From contig JAJPOQ010000156.1 of the NCBI GenBank assembly GCA_021232515.1, positions 1-54,616 on the forward strand: a stretch of 54,616 nt of DNA. The letters run 5' to 3'. Below are positions 33,933 through 42,547 of the stretch, one piece after another (within the stretch, counting starts at the first letter, position 1; every line of letters begins with the position of its first letter). A program made the position numbers and the translations under genes. The notes beneath the pieces are model-generated. The model saw only the letters and a program-made list of their open reading frames with translations. It did not search any database and was not told where the DNA came from. This DNA comes from Lentisphaeraceae bacterium (GTDB lineage: Bacteria > Verrucomicrobiota > Lentisphaeria > Lentisphaerales > Lentisphaeraceae).

Positions 33933-35333
33933 TTATTTTACTTTTGTAGGCATTTGAGCATTGTTGTTTTGACGCCAAGTTTGCATTTCTTTGGTTAGCT
34001 TGTGAACCACTTCAGGCATCTTAGAAGCAAGGTCGTGTTGTTCTTCTAAGTCACTCTCTAGATTGAATAACTCTTTTTTACCTGTTTCAAAAAACTCAAT
34101 CATCTTCCATTTACCACTTCGAATAGCAGCACCTGGACGCCATAGACTCCCATGGTAGTGAGGGTAGTGCCAGACTAAAGTGTTTCTTGAAGATTTCTCT
34201 TTAGGGTTCTTTAAAGTATTTGCGAGTGACACTCCATCTTTATGAATTTCGTTTTGAAGTGGTAGGCCAGCTAGTTCGAGGATAGTAGGGAAGAAATCCA
34301 TACTTATGGCTAAGTTATCAGTTTCCATACCTATTTTGGAAACTCCAGGAGCTCTGATTATAAGTGGAACTCTTATGCCCCCTTCATAACACCAGCCTTT
34401 GCCAGATCTTAATGGAAAGTTGGATGTTGGGCCAGGCTTCGCCTTTGTAGATAGACCGCCATTGTCAGAAGTGAAGATGATAACGGTGTTCTTGTCTAAT
34501 TTTAGGTCTTCAAGCTTTTGTAGTAAACGGCCAATATTTGCATCCATGGCTTCGACCATACTTGCGTAGGCTGGGTTATTTTGAGAACCTCTTGAGACAC
34601 CATGAAGCTCAGGAATAGTTTTATTTTCTATGTCTTTGAGTTTTTCTTCATACTTTTTCAAGTATTTCGTATGTGCTTGGATAGGTGTATGAACTGTGTA
34701 GTAAGAGAGGTAAAGTAAAAATGGGTTGTCATTTTTTTCTTCTTGTTCAAGTATTTTTATACTTTCATTTGTTAGTCTATCGGGCAAATACTCACCAGCA
34801 GGTCCATCTGCAAGTTTTGGATTTTTATAAGGAGAAAAGTAACCCCCTGGAGGCGAACCTTTATGAAGGCCGGCAATGTTGACATCGAAGCCCTGAGTAT
34901 CGGGGTAGTGGGACTCATGACCTAAGTGCCACTTGCCGCAGTAGTAAGTGTTGTACCCTTGCTCTTTGAGAGTTTCTGCAAAAGTAACTTCTGAATGAGG
35001 AAGCTCATTATGAATCTTAGGAGCTTTGAGTAAAGGATTTTTTGCGCGAAGACCCGGGATCCAGTCAGTTATGTTTAGTCTGGCAGGTGATCGTCCTGTT
35101 AAAATAGCCGCTCGAGTTGGCGAACAAACAGAACCACCTGCATATGCTTGGGTAAATCGAATGGCCGTTTTACTAAATTGATCGATATTTGGCGTTTCAT
35201 GTGACTTACTGCCATAACAAGCTAAATCCGCCCAGCCTAAGTCATCGACTAAAATAAATAGGAAGTTTGGTTTTTCAGAAGAGTAGGCACAAAAGCTACA
35301 ATAGAAGAGGGCTAAATAGAATAATTTTTTCAA
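33933..35333 (-). CDS. Secreted sulfatase (formylglycine-dependent)
   Basis: With the start at TTG 35333 the protein has 466 residues and a Sec signal (LKKLFYLALFYCSFCAYSS). The sulfatase fold is complete: metal-binding LVDDLGWADL, the formylglycine motif CSPTRAAILTG with Cys70 as the residue to be converted, GKWHLGH, a TSDNGG metal motif and GKWKMIEFF near the end. Cys-type sulfatases need an anaerobic (AtsB-like) or aerobic (FGE) maturase, not in the window. The frame is open to TTG 35372, but that would put a charged stretch before the signal. Arylsulfatase-like members of this family act on sulfated glycans, which suits a marine host. Confidence 0.92.
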   Translation of the reverse strand: MKKLFYLALFYCSFCAYSSEKPNFLFILVDDLGWADLACYGSKSHETPNIDQFSKTAIRFTQAYAGGSVCSPTRAAILTGRSPARLNITDWIPGLRAKNPLLKAPKIHNELPHSEVTFAETLKEQGYNTYYCGKWHLGHESHYPDTQGFDVNIAGLHKGSPPGGYFSPYKNPKLADGPAGEYLPDRLTNESIKILEQEEKNDNPFLLYLSYYTVHTPIQAHTKYLKKYEEKLKDIENKTIPELHGVSRGSQNNPAYASMVEAMDANIGRLLQKLEDLKLDKNTVIIFTSDNGGLSTKAKPGPTSNFPLRSGKGWCYEGGIRVPLIIRAPGVSKIGMETDNLAISMDFFPTILELAGLPLQNEIHKDGVSLANTLKNPKEKSSRNTLVWHYPHYHGSLWRPGAAIRSGKWKMIEFFETGKKELFNLESDLEEQHDLASKMPEVVHKLTKEMQTWRQNNNAQMPTKVK

Positions 35334-35411
35334 AACGGTTCTCTCAATTTTTTCACATGGTAATAGTAACAACTCCTACGAAACTTAAGATATGACTAAA
35401 CTTTTGAGAAA

Positions 35412-36320
35412 CTAACTCTTTTTTAGTTGGGATAAGATAGTTGCAGTCACAAGCTTGGTGTTACTATGTAAAAAATCGAAGTCAAGAGTTTCGGGTGTAT
35501 CGCTGGTTTTGTGATAATGAGGATTCCTATATTCTGAAGTATCTGTCCACATTAATGCAGGCAGGCCTTTTAACCAAAAAGGAACATGGTCACTACGCCA
35601 GAGGACTTTAAACTTCTTCTCTAGCCCAAAGAAAAGTTGGAGTGCTAGAACTGGGACTTCAGGAGTATAAGTTTTCGCGACTTTTAAAGCCATATTTTTA
35701 ATCTTTCGTGTAGGGCCATGACTAACTAATCCTAAGAAGTCTGCAGTGTCGGGTAATTTGATTGGTAGTCCGGGCGGAATCTTTTGAGAACCAGGTTCTG
35801 TCTTGCGATAGGCAAGCATTTCTAAGATGTGTGCACAGAGAAGTTTACAGCCACTGTTAGCAAGCCACTCACCAACAAAGCTTTTACTCCCTTCAAAGTC
35901 TTCTTCTTCACAATTGTAAGCAACGTAAACAATAGGCAGGTCCTCTATAGGTGAGAGGCTTTTGGCGATACCCATCATGGCGGCAACCGCACTAGCGTTG
36001 TCATCGGCACCTGGAGTTTTTGGGACACTGTCGTAGTGCGCCCCAACGACGATGACTTCTTTATGGCTTATATCGCCTTTCAAAGCCATGACATTTCGAT
36101 ATTTACCTTGAAACTCAGCCTCGTACCCCAGTTTTTTGAATTCATTTAAAATAAGTTCTGCAGCGCGTTTATTTTCTTCCGGTTCTTTTATTCTATGCCT
36201 TGGGAATGCTAGGTCTCTGACGAACTTCTCTAAATAATCTTTGGAAATGTTCGATAAATGAGAAGTGATGAGTGGTGAAACTTCTAGAGGTTTAGCATTT
36301 TGTGACCGTGAAACCAGCAT
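35412..36320 (-). CDS. M28 family zinc peptidase
   Basis: A 302-residue peptidase with the M28 zinc ligands: VVGAHYDSVP (His, Asp), GADDNASAVAAM (Asp bridging two zinc ions), YNCEEEDFEGSKSF (Glu-Glu) and the C-terminal PHYHKTSDTPE (His). It resembles bacterial aminopeptidase Y/PSMA-type M28 enzymes. No clear signal peptide is seen. ATG 36320 with an AAGG eight bases before it is chosen; GTG at 36380 or 36365 in the same frame is possible. It may act on small peptides or on acetylated substrates. It lies 78 bases from the sulfatase on the same strand. Confidence 0.88.
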   Translation of the reverse strand: MLVSRSQNAKPLEVSPLITSHLSNISKDYLEKFVRDLAFPRHRIKEPEENKRAAELILNEFKKLGYEAEFQGKYRNVMALKGDISHKEVIVVGAHYDSVPKTPGADDNASAVAAMMGIAKSLSPIEDLPIVYVAYNCEEEDFEGSKSFVGEWLANSGCKLLCAHILEMLAYRKTEPGSQKIPPGLPIKLPDTADFLGLVSHGPTRKIKNMALKVAKTYTPEVPVLALQLFFGLEKKFKVLWRSDHVPFWLKGLPALMWTDTSEYRNPHYHKTSDTPETLDFDFLHSNTKLVTATILSQLKKS

Positions 36321-36516
36321 TGAGGAAGCCTTGTTTAATTCAAGAATATTTAACTCTATGTCCACAGTTTTGAAAGTCACTATTAAGGATTGGTTAATCT
36401 AGTTAAAAGATCTTGAGCAAGTAAAAGAAAAGTACGAGAACCTCGTAATCGCATTTAAAATACTGTATGTTAGAAGTAAGAGGCCGCGGGAAGAACAACA
36501 GCTAAGGAGGATTACT

Positions 36517-36897
36517 ATGGAAACTCATAAGTACATACTAAGAGATTCTGATGTCGGGGGTTTAGCAACTTCTGTGGCGTTGCAAGATGGAGATGTAAAC
36601 TTCAGAAAAGATGACGAGTCATCATTCTACATTGCTACTGTTTTAGGTAGTGAAATAGCAGTTCCAGATAGTATCGCAGCGTTAGAAATGTTTGATAAGC
36701 CTGTTGAGGAAACGAGTACAGCACTTGTTAAGACTAAAAAGCCTAAAATAAAAGCAGATGAAGATGAAAGTACGGACTTAACGGTCAGACTTCACTTTAG
36801 CCAAGCTATCAAAGCTGATAAGCTGCCAATTATTTATGAAGAGATAGCTAAAGCAATCGATTCTGCGATCCGAAAAATAGATGAACCTGAAAAGTAA
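36517..36897 (+). CDS. Small acidic protein of unknown function before the sigma-kinase pair
   Basis: A 126-residue cytoplasmic protein with no recognised family. It has a Thr/Lys-rich linker at about residues 67-85 (VKTKKPKIKADEDEST) between an N-terminal beta-rich half and a C-terminal half with helices (DLTVRLHFSQAIKADKL, EEIAKAIDSAIRK). It has one of the strongest ribosome sites of the window (AAGGAGG, 7 bases before the ATG), so high expression is likely. It precedes the sigma factor by 61 bases and could be a partner of the sigma factor or a substrate of the kinase; that is only inferred from position. Confidence 0.7.
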   Translation: METHKYILRDSDVGGLATSVALQDGDVNFRKDDESSFYIATVLGSEIAVPDSIAALEMFDKPVEETSTALVKTKKPKIKADEDESTDLTVRLHFSQAIKADKLPIIYEEIAKAIDSAIRKIDEPEK

Positions 36898-36958
36898 TCA
36901 GCTTTTTCTCATTAAAGCTCATGTTTTTGTAAAATAGGCAGTATTGTTTTTACTGCTT

Positions 36959-37549
36959 ATGGAAGATTTTCAAACACGTCAAACCTTACTTGAAAGGATA
37001 AGAACTCGTCATGACGAAGAGTCATGGGAGGACTTTGTCCACTACTATAGGCACTACATCTACATCATCTGTCGCCGGATGAACCTACCTCACCACGATT
37101 CAGAAGAAGTAGTTCAGCAAGTACTTGTTAAACTTTGGGAGAAACTTCCGGAGTTTAAGTACGATACAAAAAGACGCTTTCGTGGCTGGCTTTGTACTGT
37201 CACTGGCAATGCTGTGAAGGACTTTATGCGCAAGCAAAAAAGTGTCCGTAAAACACATGAATCAGCAACGGATGAAAAGTGTCCACTCCAAAAAGCATCT
37301 TTACCAGATATAGAAGAAATAGCCGAGAAAGAATGGCAAAACTACGTCGCATCCTTAGCTCTCGAAAAAGTAAAAAAGAATTTCTCCAAGCAAGTATTTG
37401 ATATATTTCTTGCTTTAAATGAAGGACGCTCGCGAATCGAAGTTGCAGAAGAACATAAACTTCCGCCCAATACTATTTCGGTCTACAAAAAGAGGGTTGT
37501 CTCTGCTATGTGTAGCGAAATACGCCGATTAGAAGAGGAGCTCAGCTAA
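36959..37549 (+). CDS. ECF-type RNA polymerase sigma factor, kinase-linked
   Basis: A 196-residue sigma-70 family protein with region 2 at about 10-90 (WEDFVHYYRHYIYIICRRM, DSEEVVQQVLVKLWEKL, FRGWLCTVTGNAVKDFMR) and region 4 at about 130-185 (VFDIFLALNEGRSRIEVAEE, PPNTISVYKKRV). ATG 36959 is preferred to a TTG at 36944. Its stop TAA shares one base with the kinase start (TAATG), which indicates translational coupling. In planctomycetes ECF factors are often encoded beside Ser/Thr kinases, so regulation by phosphorylation is plausible. Confidence 0.92.
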   Translation: MEDFQTRQTLLERIRTRHDEESWEDFVHYYRHYIYIICRRMNLPHHDSEEVVQQVLVKLWEKLPEFKYDTKRRFRGWLCTVTGNAVKDFMRKQKSVRKTHESATDEKCPLQKASLPDIEEIAEKEWQNYVASLALEKVKKNFSKQVFDIFLALNEGRSRIEVAEEHKLPPNTISVYKKRVVSAMCSEIRRLEEELS

Positions 37550-39489
37550 TGGACTCTTCTGAGCAATCCCTAAAAATATTTGAAACCTTAAGTACTGACT
37601 TAACCGAAATATATGAAATGGCAGTTCAAAGAGAAGACCTTCTAAGTGAAGATTTTTCGGCCAGTTTGTACTCAGAGATACGCGACTTACGCGACCGCTA
37701 TGGCCAACGAAAGTTGATTGGCAAAGGCGGCATGAAACAGGTTTATAAGGTCGAAGATAAGACGACGGGTCGTTTTGTTGCTATGGCTCAAGTACGCGAA
37801 CCAAGTGATCGTCAAAATGAAAGATTTTTAAGAGAAGCAAGACTTACGGCAACTTTGGAGCATCCAAATATCATGCCTGTTTATGATATAGGCATAGATA
37901 AAGATGGCCTGGCATTTTTTACGATGAAAATGACTGGTGATAAAAATCTACATGAGATTCTTAAAACAAGGATTTCTTCAGATGAACCGTGGCCTTTAGT
38001 TCAAAGACTAAACCTTTTCTTAGGAATCTGTGAGGGCTTAGCTTATGCTCACTCAAGACATGTTTTGCACTTAGATATTAAACCACAAAATGTACTCGTA
38101 GGTGAGTTTGGTGAAGTCCTTATTTGTGATTGGGGTCTAGGTAAGATTCTCTTCGATGAAGATGACGAGGATGAAGAAGCTATAGACCCTTCCTTTTTCA
38201 ATGAGATGACCATCGACGGTATTGTTAAAGGTACCCCAGGCTACATGGCTCCAGAACAGGTCGATAAGAAGCTTGGGGATAGAAATCAGCAAACTGACAT
38301 CTATGCTCTTGGTGGCATACTTTACGCTTTACTTTCAGGGGAAGCGCCAGTCAAAGGTGATACAGTTGAAGATGTTTTTGGTAAGACAACTTCAGGTGAG
38401 ATACAGCCATTAAAAGATTTCGAAGGTGTTTCAGTTCCAGGCGCCTTAGCTGCAGTAGCGATGAAGGCTTTATCCTGTAATCAAGCAGAGCGTTATACTT
38501 CTGTAGAAGAAGTTATTTCTGAAATAGAGTCTTTTATGGGAGGCTTTTCTACGACTGCGGAAAATGCTGGCTTCTTAAAGAATTTTTATTTGTTTGTCAT
38601 GCGGCATAAAGCGGTGTCATTTTTTATATTTCTTATCGCTATTTTGAGTTCAGTATTTGTTTTTAAGTTGCAGAAAAGTGAACGACAAGCTCGAGAGCTT
38701 TTGACTCTTTATGAAGATGAAAAGAAACAAAATGAAATGATAAGTAAGGATGCATCTCCACACTTGGCCACTCAAGCTTTGAGGTACTTATACTCATATG
38801 ACTTTGAATTGAGTCGAGACTTGGCCGAGAAGGCTGTTCTCAGAGACAAATCCAATAAAGAGGCGAAGTTGGTGAAAGGACTCATGCACTTTTATACACA
38901 GGAGTTTAATAAAGCCTCAAGAGCATTGTTGAAGGCTCCTAAAAGTGCGACTAGGGATTTGATATTGAAGTTGTCTGAAGAGTTTTCGCAGTATAAAAAA
39001 CCTATTGATCGTTTAAGCCCGGAGTACTTTAATAAACTTCTTTTTAAGTTGCCGACTTTGTCTCAACGCCGTGTTCTTTTTAGAAATGAAGTTCAAAATT
39101 ACTCAAGTGTGACGAATCACATGAAGATCATTCCAGCCATGCTTTTGGTAAACAATCCACATGTGAAAAAAGTAAACTTCTCCTTTGTTCAAAAAGATGG
39201 TAAGAACATTTTAGACTTGAGTGGGAATTCTACTTTGGAACAAGTCGGTTGTATAAGGAAAATGCCTTTACATAAATTAAATGTCGAAGGTACAAACTTA
39301 GCTTATAGAGAAACTTTACAGATGCGCGGTATGCCACTTGAAGAGCTAAACATAGCAGGAACAAGAATTAAAAGTTTTAGTTTTTTGAAAGCGCTGCCGA
39401 ACTTAAAGAAACTGGTTATATCCAAGGGTGCTTGCCCCCCTGAATTACTAGCTGAGTTGCGTGCGGAAATGGAAGTGATTGAAAAGTAA
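37549..39489 (+). CDS. Membrane Ser/Thr protein kinase with WNK-like lysine placement and C-terminal LRR-like region
   Basis: A 646-residue protein. The kinase domain spans about 52-330: glycine loop GKGGMKQVY (58-66), FVAMAQV (76-82), alpha-C Glu96, catalytic HLDIKPQN (174-181; Asp176, Asn181), DWGLG metal site (Asp194), an acidic insert in the activation loop and GTPGYMAPEQ. The usual ATP-anchoring lysine in the VAxK motif is Ala80, while Lys63 takes the place of the third loop glycine, as in eukaryotic WNK kinases. One membrane helix lies at about 355-374, followed by a TPR-like segment (400-470) and LRR-like repeats to the end. It is coupled to the ECF sigma gene by TAATG; its stop touches that of the convergent histidine kinase gene. 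Confidence 0.9.
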   Translation: MDSSEQSLKIFETLSTDLTEIYEMAVQREDLLSEDFSASLYSEIRDLRDRYGQRKLIGKGGMKQVYKVEDKTTGRFVAMAQVREPSDRQNERFLREARLTATLEHPNIMPVYDIGIDKDGLAFFTMKMTGDKNLHEILKTRISSDEPWPLVQRLNLFLGICEGLAYAHSRHVLHLDIKPQNVLVGEFGEVLICDWGLGKILFDEDDEDEEAIDPSFFNEMTIDGIVKGTPGYMAPEQVDKKLGDRNQQTDIYALGGILYALLSGEAPVKGDTVEDVFGKTTSGEIQPLKDFEGVSVPGALAAVAMKALSCNQAERYTSVEEVISEIESFMGGFSTTAENAGFLKNFYLFVMRHKAVSFFIFLIAILSSVFVFKLQKSERQARELLTLYEDEKKQNEMISKDASPHLATQALRYLYSYDFELSRDLAEKAVLRDKSNKEAKLVKGLMHFYTQEFNKASRALLKAPKSATRDLILKLSEEFSQYKKPIDRLSPEYFNKLLFKLPTLSQRRVLFRNEVQNYSSVTNHMKIIPAMLLVNNPHVKKVNFSFVQKDGKNILDLSGNSTLEQVGCIRKMPLHKLNVEGTNLAYRETLQMRGMPLEELNIAGTRIKSFSFLKALPNLKKLVISKGACPPELLAELRAEMEVIEK

Positions 39490-42420
39490 TTAACTGGCGA
39501 GAATAAGCCACTTTTGAAGTTCTACATGAAGAGTCTCTTTTGTAACAGGTTTTGCTAAGAGGTTTTTCATGCCAGCCCTTTCGCATTTTTCTTTGTACTC
39601 ACTAGAACAGTTAGCTGTTATGGCAACGATAGGTCTGTCAAATGCCGGTATTTGTTGTTTGATTGATTTTGCTACATCTAAACCATTTATTTTTGGCATC
39701 TCTAAGTCCATAAATATCATGTCAATTTTCTGCCAATCACAGAGAAGGACCTTTAGAGCATCTTCACCATTATCAGTATGGATAACTTGTAGACCTATTT
39801 TCTGCAGCATTTTTTTGAATATGAGAGAGTCAGTTGGGTTATCTTCGCAAATAAGGACTTTTTTAGAGAATAGCTCATTCTCGGTTAACTCTTGCTTGCT
39901 TGTAGGTATAATGCCTTCAATTAATGGTATTTTAACTATGAAGTTAGAACCTTTTCCTACAGTACTGTTCACAGATATAGTACCGGCCATCATGCTGACT
40001 AGATTACGACAAATTGAAAGGCCGAGTCCAGCACCACCAATTCCACGGGTTGCTGACATATCCACTTGTTCAAAGTGAGAGAAGATATTTTTGGTTTCGT
40101 GTTCAGGTATACCAAGGCCAGTATCAGAGACTTCAATTTTAAGCATTTCATTAAAGTCTTTACTGACAATGACCTTTATCTTGCCGTCATGTGTGAATTT
40201 AAGAGCATTACTTAAAAGATTCAGGACGATTTGTCTTAATCTAATTGGATCACCAATGATGTATTTAGGGATGTCGTCGGTAATGATTGTTTCAACTTCA
40301 AGGCCTTTAATCGTCGCAGCACTTGAGATGATCTCACTTGTATTGTTGATCAACTCTTTAAGATCAAATGAAATAGTATCAATTGAGATTTCACCACTTT
40401 CCATATTTGAGTAATCGAGTATTTCATCAATTATTTTCATAAGGTTTTTTGCAGAGACATCGATTGCTCTAAGATACTGAGGTAACTCTTCAGGCGTACA
40501 GTCTTTAGCGAGTTGTAGAGCTCCTAAAACACCATTCATTGGCGTTCGTATCTCATGACTCATATTTGTCAGAAACGAGTCTTTTGCTTGTGCTGCTTGG
40601 CGAGATGAAATCTTTTCTTTTAGAAGTTCTGCATTTTTCCGATTTAGACTTTGATTTAGATTCTCTAGGGCGTTTGCTTTAGAGTTGGAGTTTATCGAAA
40701 GATAAACAGTGACTGCGAGAAGGAAGGACAAAACCAATCCGACTAAGACGTGTATACCCCAGTCGTTGTTATTTAGGCTCATAACGACGTCTTTTTTCGG
40801 AATTGCGGTGATTTTCCACGAGAAATTTGCAAAGCTGAAGTAAGATTCCTTACTGAATCCTGACTCTCTAGTATTTGCAGCTGTATTGAATTTATAAGAG
40901 CCCCATTGAATGATGTAGTCGTAGTTGTTGGTTTTCGTTTGGATTAAACTGTTGATAAGCTTTTCAGTATTGAAGGTTGCTACAACCATTCCTAGTAGGT
41001 CTTTATTTGAGTTAAAGTTCGGGGCATAAAACCTTATTATGCTTAAATCATTTTTTAATTTTTTCGGTGTTTCTATATAAATACTGTTCTTTTGAAACTG
41101 ATCTAAAATATCTGTGGGAACATTTTTGGAACCTTTATATGTTTTAGGTAAAGAGCTAAAACTTCTTCTCAATGTTAAATCTTGATTCTTTTCAATGGAG
41201 AGATAATCAAGTTGTTCTAGTTGTCCTATGTGCTTGATATATGAGCTTGCATCATTTTCCCAAGAGAGCTTTCGGGTAGGCTGTTTAGCAAGCTTTTGTC
41301 GCTCAGCTAGTCTTATCAAGGTTTTTGCAAGAGAGTTTAATTGAGAGTAAATAAGCGTGTTGGTATGCGCGACTTCTTTGTTGAAAAGAAGGTTTAACTT
41401 TTGTTTGTTTGTACTTGAGTAGTTATTTGCCAAGAATATCGAGATAGTGATGGAGATAGCAAAGGCGAGAAAAGCATATGATTGAGATACCCTATTTTCT
41501 TTCGGGTCACGAATTTGAACGGGCTTGGTAGATGGATGAAGTTGGAGGTTGATTAAGATAAAGGTGAAAGTTATACAACCAATAAAGCACTGCATGAGTA
41601 AGAGCGCGTCATTTGACGAATCACTTTGAAAGGGGCCGCGATTATAGGCTGTACCTAAAGTGGCCAATAATCCAATGAGGTTTACTGCAAACAGAAGTCT
41701 AACTAAGGAAAAGCGAAATGTAACCCAAAGCAAAATTGGAATGATAAGAAAGTAAATGCGGGCTAAAAATGAATTGTTTTCTACGTGACTAAAAATGATG
41801 ATTGAGAGTATTGAGGAGCAAATAAGAGTAAGAATGTACTCAAACTGAGATCCCTTTGAGCGTTGGTTTGAATTTATTAACGCTAATAGTAAAGAGCCCA
41901 CCGTTATAACACCAATAATATCTCCTAACCACCAAGTGATTAAGATCGTGCTGTAGTTTGAAGCACTGATGAACTCAAAGTGCCATAGAGTAAATGTAGC
42001 TAAGAATGCTGTTGCAAAACAAGAAGCTATAACAACAGCGACAAAAACAGTGAAGGTGAAAACCGTGTCGAGAGGGGAGTTCTCATCGAAACTTATTTTG
42101 AAAAGGGTATAAGCTAGAAATGCTTCTAAAGTATTACTGAAACCCAAAGAAAGCGCACTAAGCGTTACATCGAAAAGGCTTGCATCTGCACCTTTAAGAG
42201 TGAAGAAGTTGGAGATAAGAGCGGAAATAAATATTGAGGGAAGAAGTCGCTTTCCGATAAGAAAGATAAAAGCGATAGCTAAACCAGATGGTGGCCAGAT
42301 AGGAGTGGCGTTGCTGTTCTCAAAAGCTAGGCTGAGACCCAACTTTGCAAGACATACGTAGCTCACTATGAATAAGACACTAGTGAGCAACGGTTTTTCT
42401 TTGAAAAACTTCTCAACCAT
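39490..42420 (-). CDS. MASE1/CHASE hybrid sensor histidine kinase with receiver domain
   Basis: A 976-residue sensor. Residues 1-295 form a MASE1 membrane sensor with about eight helices (ATPIWPPSGLAIAFIF, WWLGDIIGVITVG). A helix at about 313-332 leads to a periplasmic CHASE-like domain and another helix at about 550-572. HisKA follows with His622 in NMSHEIRTPMNGV, then HATPase with NLLSNALKF and GLGLSICRNLV, and a receiver domain with Asp905 in IFMDLEMP. A hybrid kinase of this type passes phosphate to a separate output protein; none is adjacent. A GAGGAGG site precedes the ATG, and a strong hairpin lies in the upstream region. Its stop abuts that of the Ser/Thr kinase gene. Confidence 0.94.
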   Translation of the reverse strand: MVEKFFKEKPLLTSVLFIVSYVCLAKLGLSLAFENSNATPIWPPSGLAIAFIFLIGKRLLPSIFISALISNFFTLKGADASLFDVTLSALSLGFSNTLEAFLAYTLFKISFDENSPLDTVFTFTVFVAVVIASCFATAFLATFTLWHFEFISASNYSTILITWWLGDIIGVITVGSLLLALINSNQRSKGSQFEYILTLICSSILSIIIFSHVENNSFLARIYFLIIPILLWVTFRFSLVRLLFAVNLIGLLATLGTAYNRGPFQSDSSNDALLLMQCFIGCITFTFILINLQLHPSTKPVQIRDPKENRVSQSYAFLAFAISITISIFLANNYSSTNKQKLNLLFNKEVAHTNTLIYSQLNSLAKTLIRLAERQKLAKQPTRKLSWENDASSYIKHIGQLEQLDYLSIEKNQDLTLRRSFSSLPKTYKGSKNVPTDILDQFQKNSIYIETPKKLKNDLSIIRFYAPNFNSNKDLLGMVVATFNTEKLINSLIQTKTNNYDYIIQWGSYKFNTAANTRESGFSKESYFSFANFSWKITAIPKKDVVMSLNNNDWGIHVLVGLVLSFLLAVTVYLSINSNSKANALENLNQSLNRKNAELLKEKISSRQAAQAKDSFLTNMSHEIRTPMNGVLGALQLAKDCTPEELPQYLRAIDVSAKNLMKIIDEILDYSNMESGEISIDTISFDLKELINNTSEIISSAATIKGLEVETIITDDIPKYIIGDPIRLRQIVLNLLSNALKFTHDGKIKVIVSKDFNEMLKIEVSDTGLGIPEHETKNIFSHFEQVDMSATRGIGGAGLGLSICRNLVSMMAGTISVNSTVGKGSNFIVKIPLIEGIIPTSKQELTENELFSKKVLICEDNPTDSLIFKKMLQKIGLQVIHTDNGEDALKVLLCDWQKIDMIFMDLEMPKINGLDVAKSIKQQIPAFDRPIVAITANCSSEYKEKCERAGMKNLLAKPVTKETLHVELQKWLILAS

Positions 42421-42442
42421 TTATTTCCCGATCCTCCTCTTA

Positions 42443-42494
42443 GGCTAGAGAAGTAATTCTAAGCAAAAATAATGAAGTTCTCTAGCCTTTTTTA
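42443..42494 (+). terminator. Plus-oriented hairpin with T-run upstream of the histidine kinase gene
   Basis: GGCTAGAGAA pairs perfectly with TTCTCTAGCC over a 25-base loop, and TTTTTTT follows on the plus strand. Both flanking genes are on the minus strand, so it would stop plus-strand transcripts or form a leader hairpin of the histidine kinase mRNA rather than end the lactonase-like gene. In minus orientation no T-run follows. Confidence 0.6.
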
Positions 42495-42547
42495 ATATAA
42501 CTGGTGAGGAATCGGCAAAGCAAGTTTTTATGCGTCTAGATGTTAAA

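Noticed and set aside
39569..40078. A 169-codon open frame on the plus strand opposite the histidine kinase gene
   Set aside because: It lies wholly inside the conserved HATPase/receiver coding region of the minus strand and encodes no recognisable protein; it is a shadow of codon bias.
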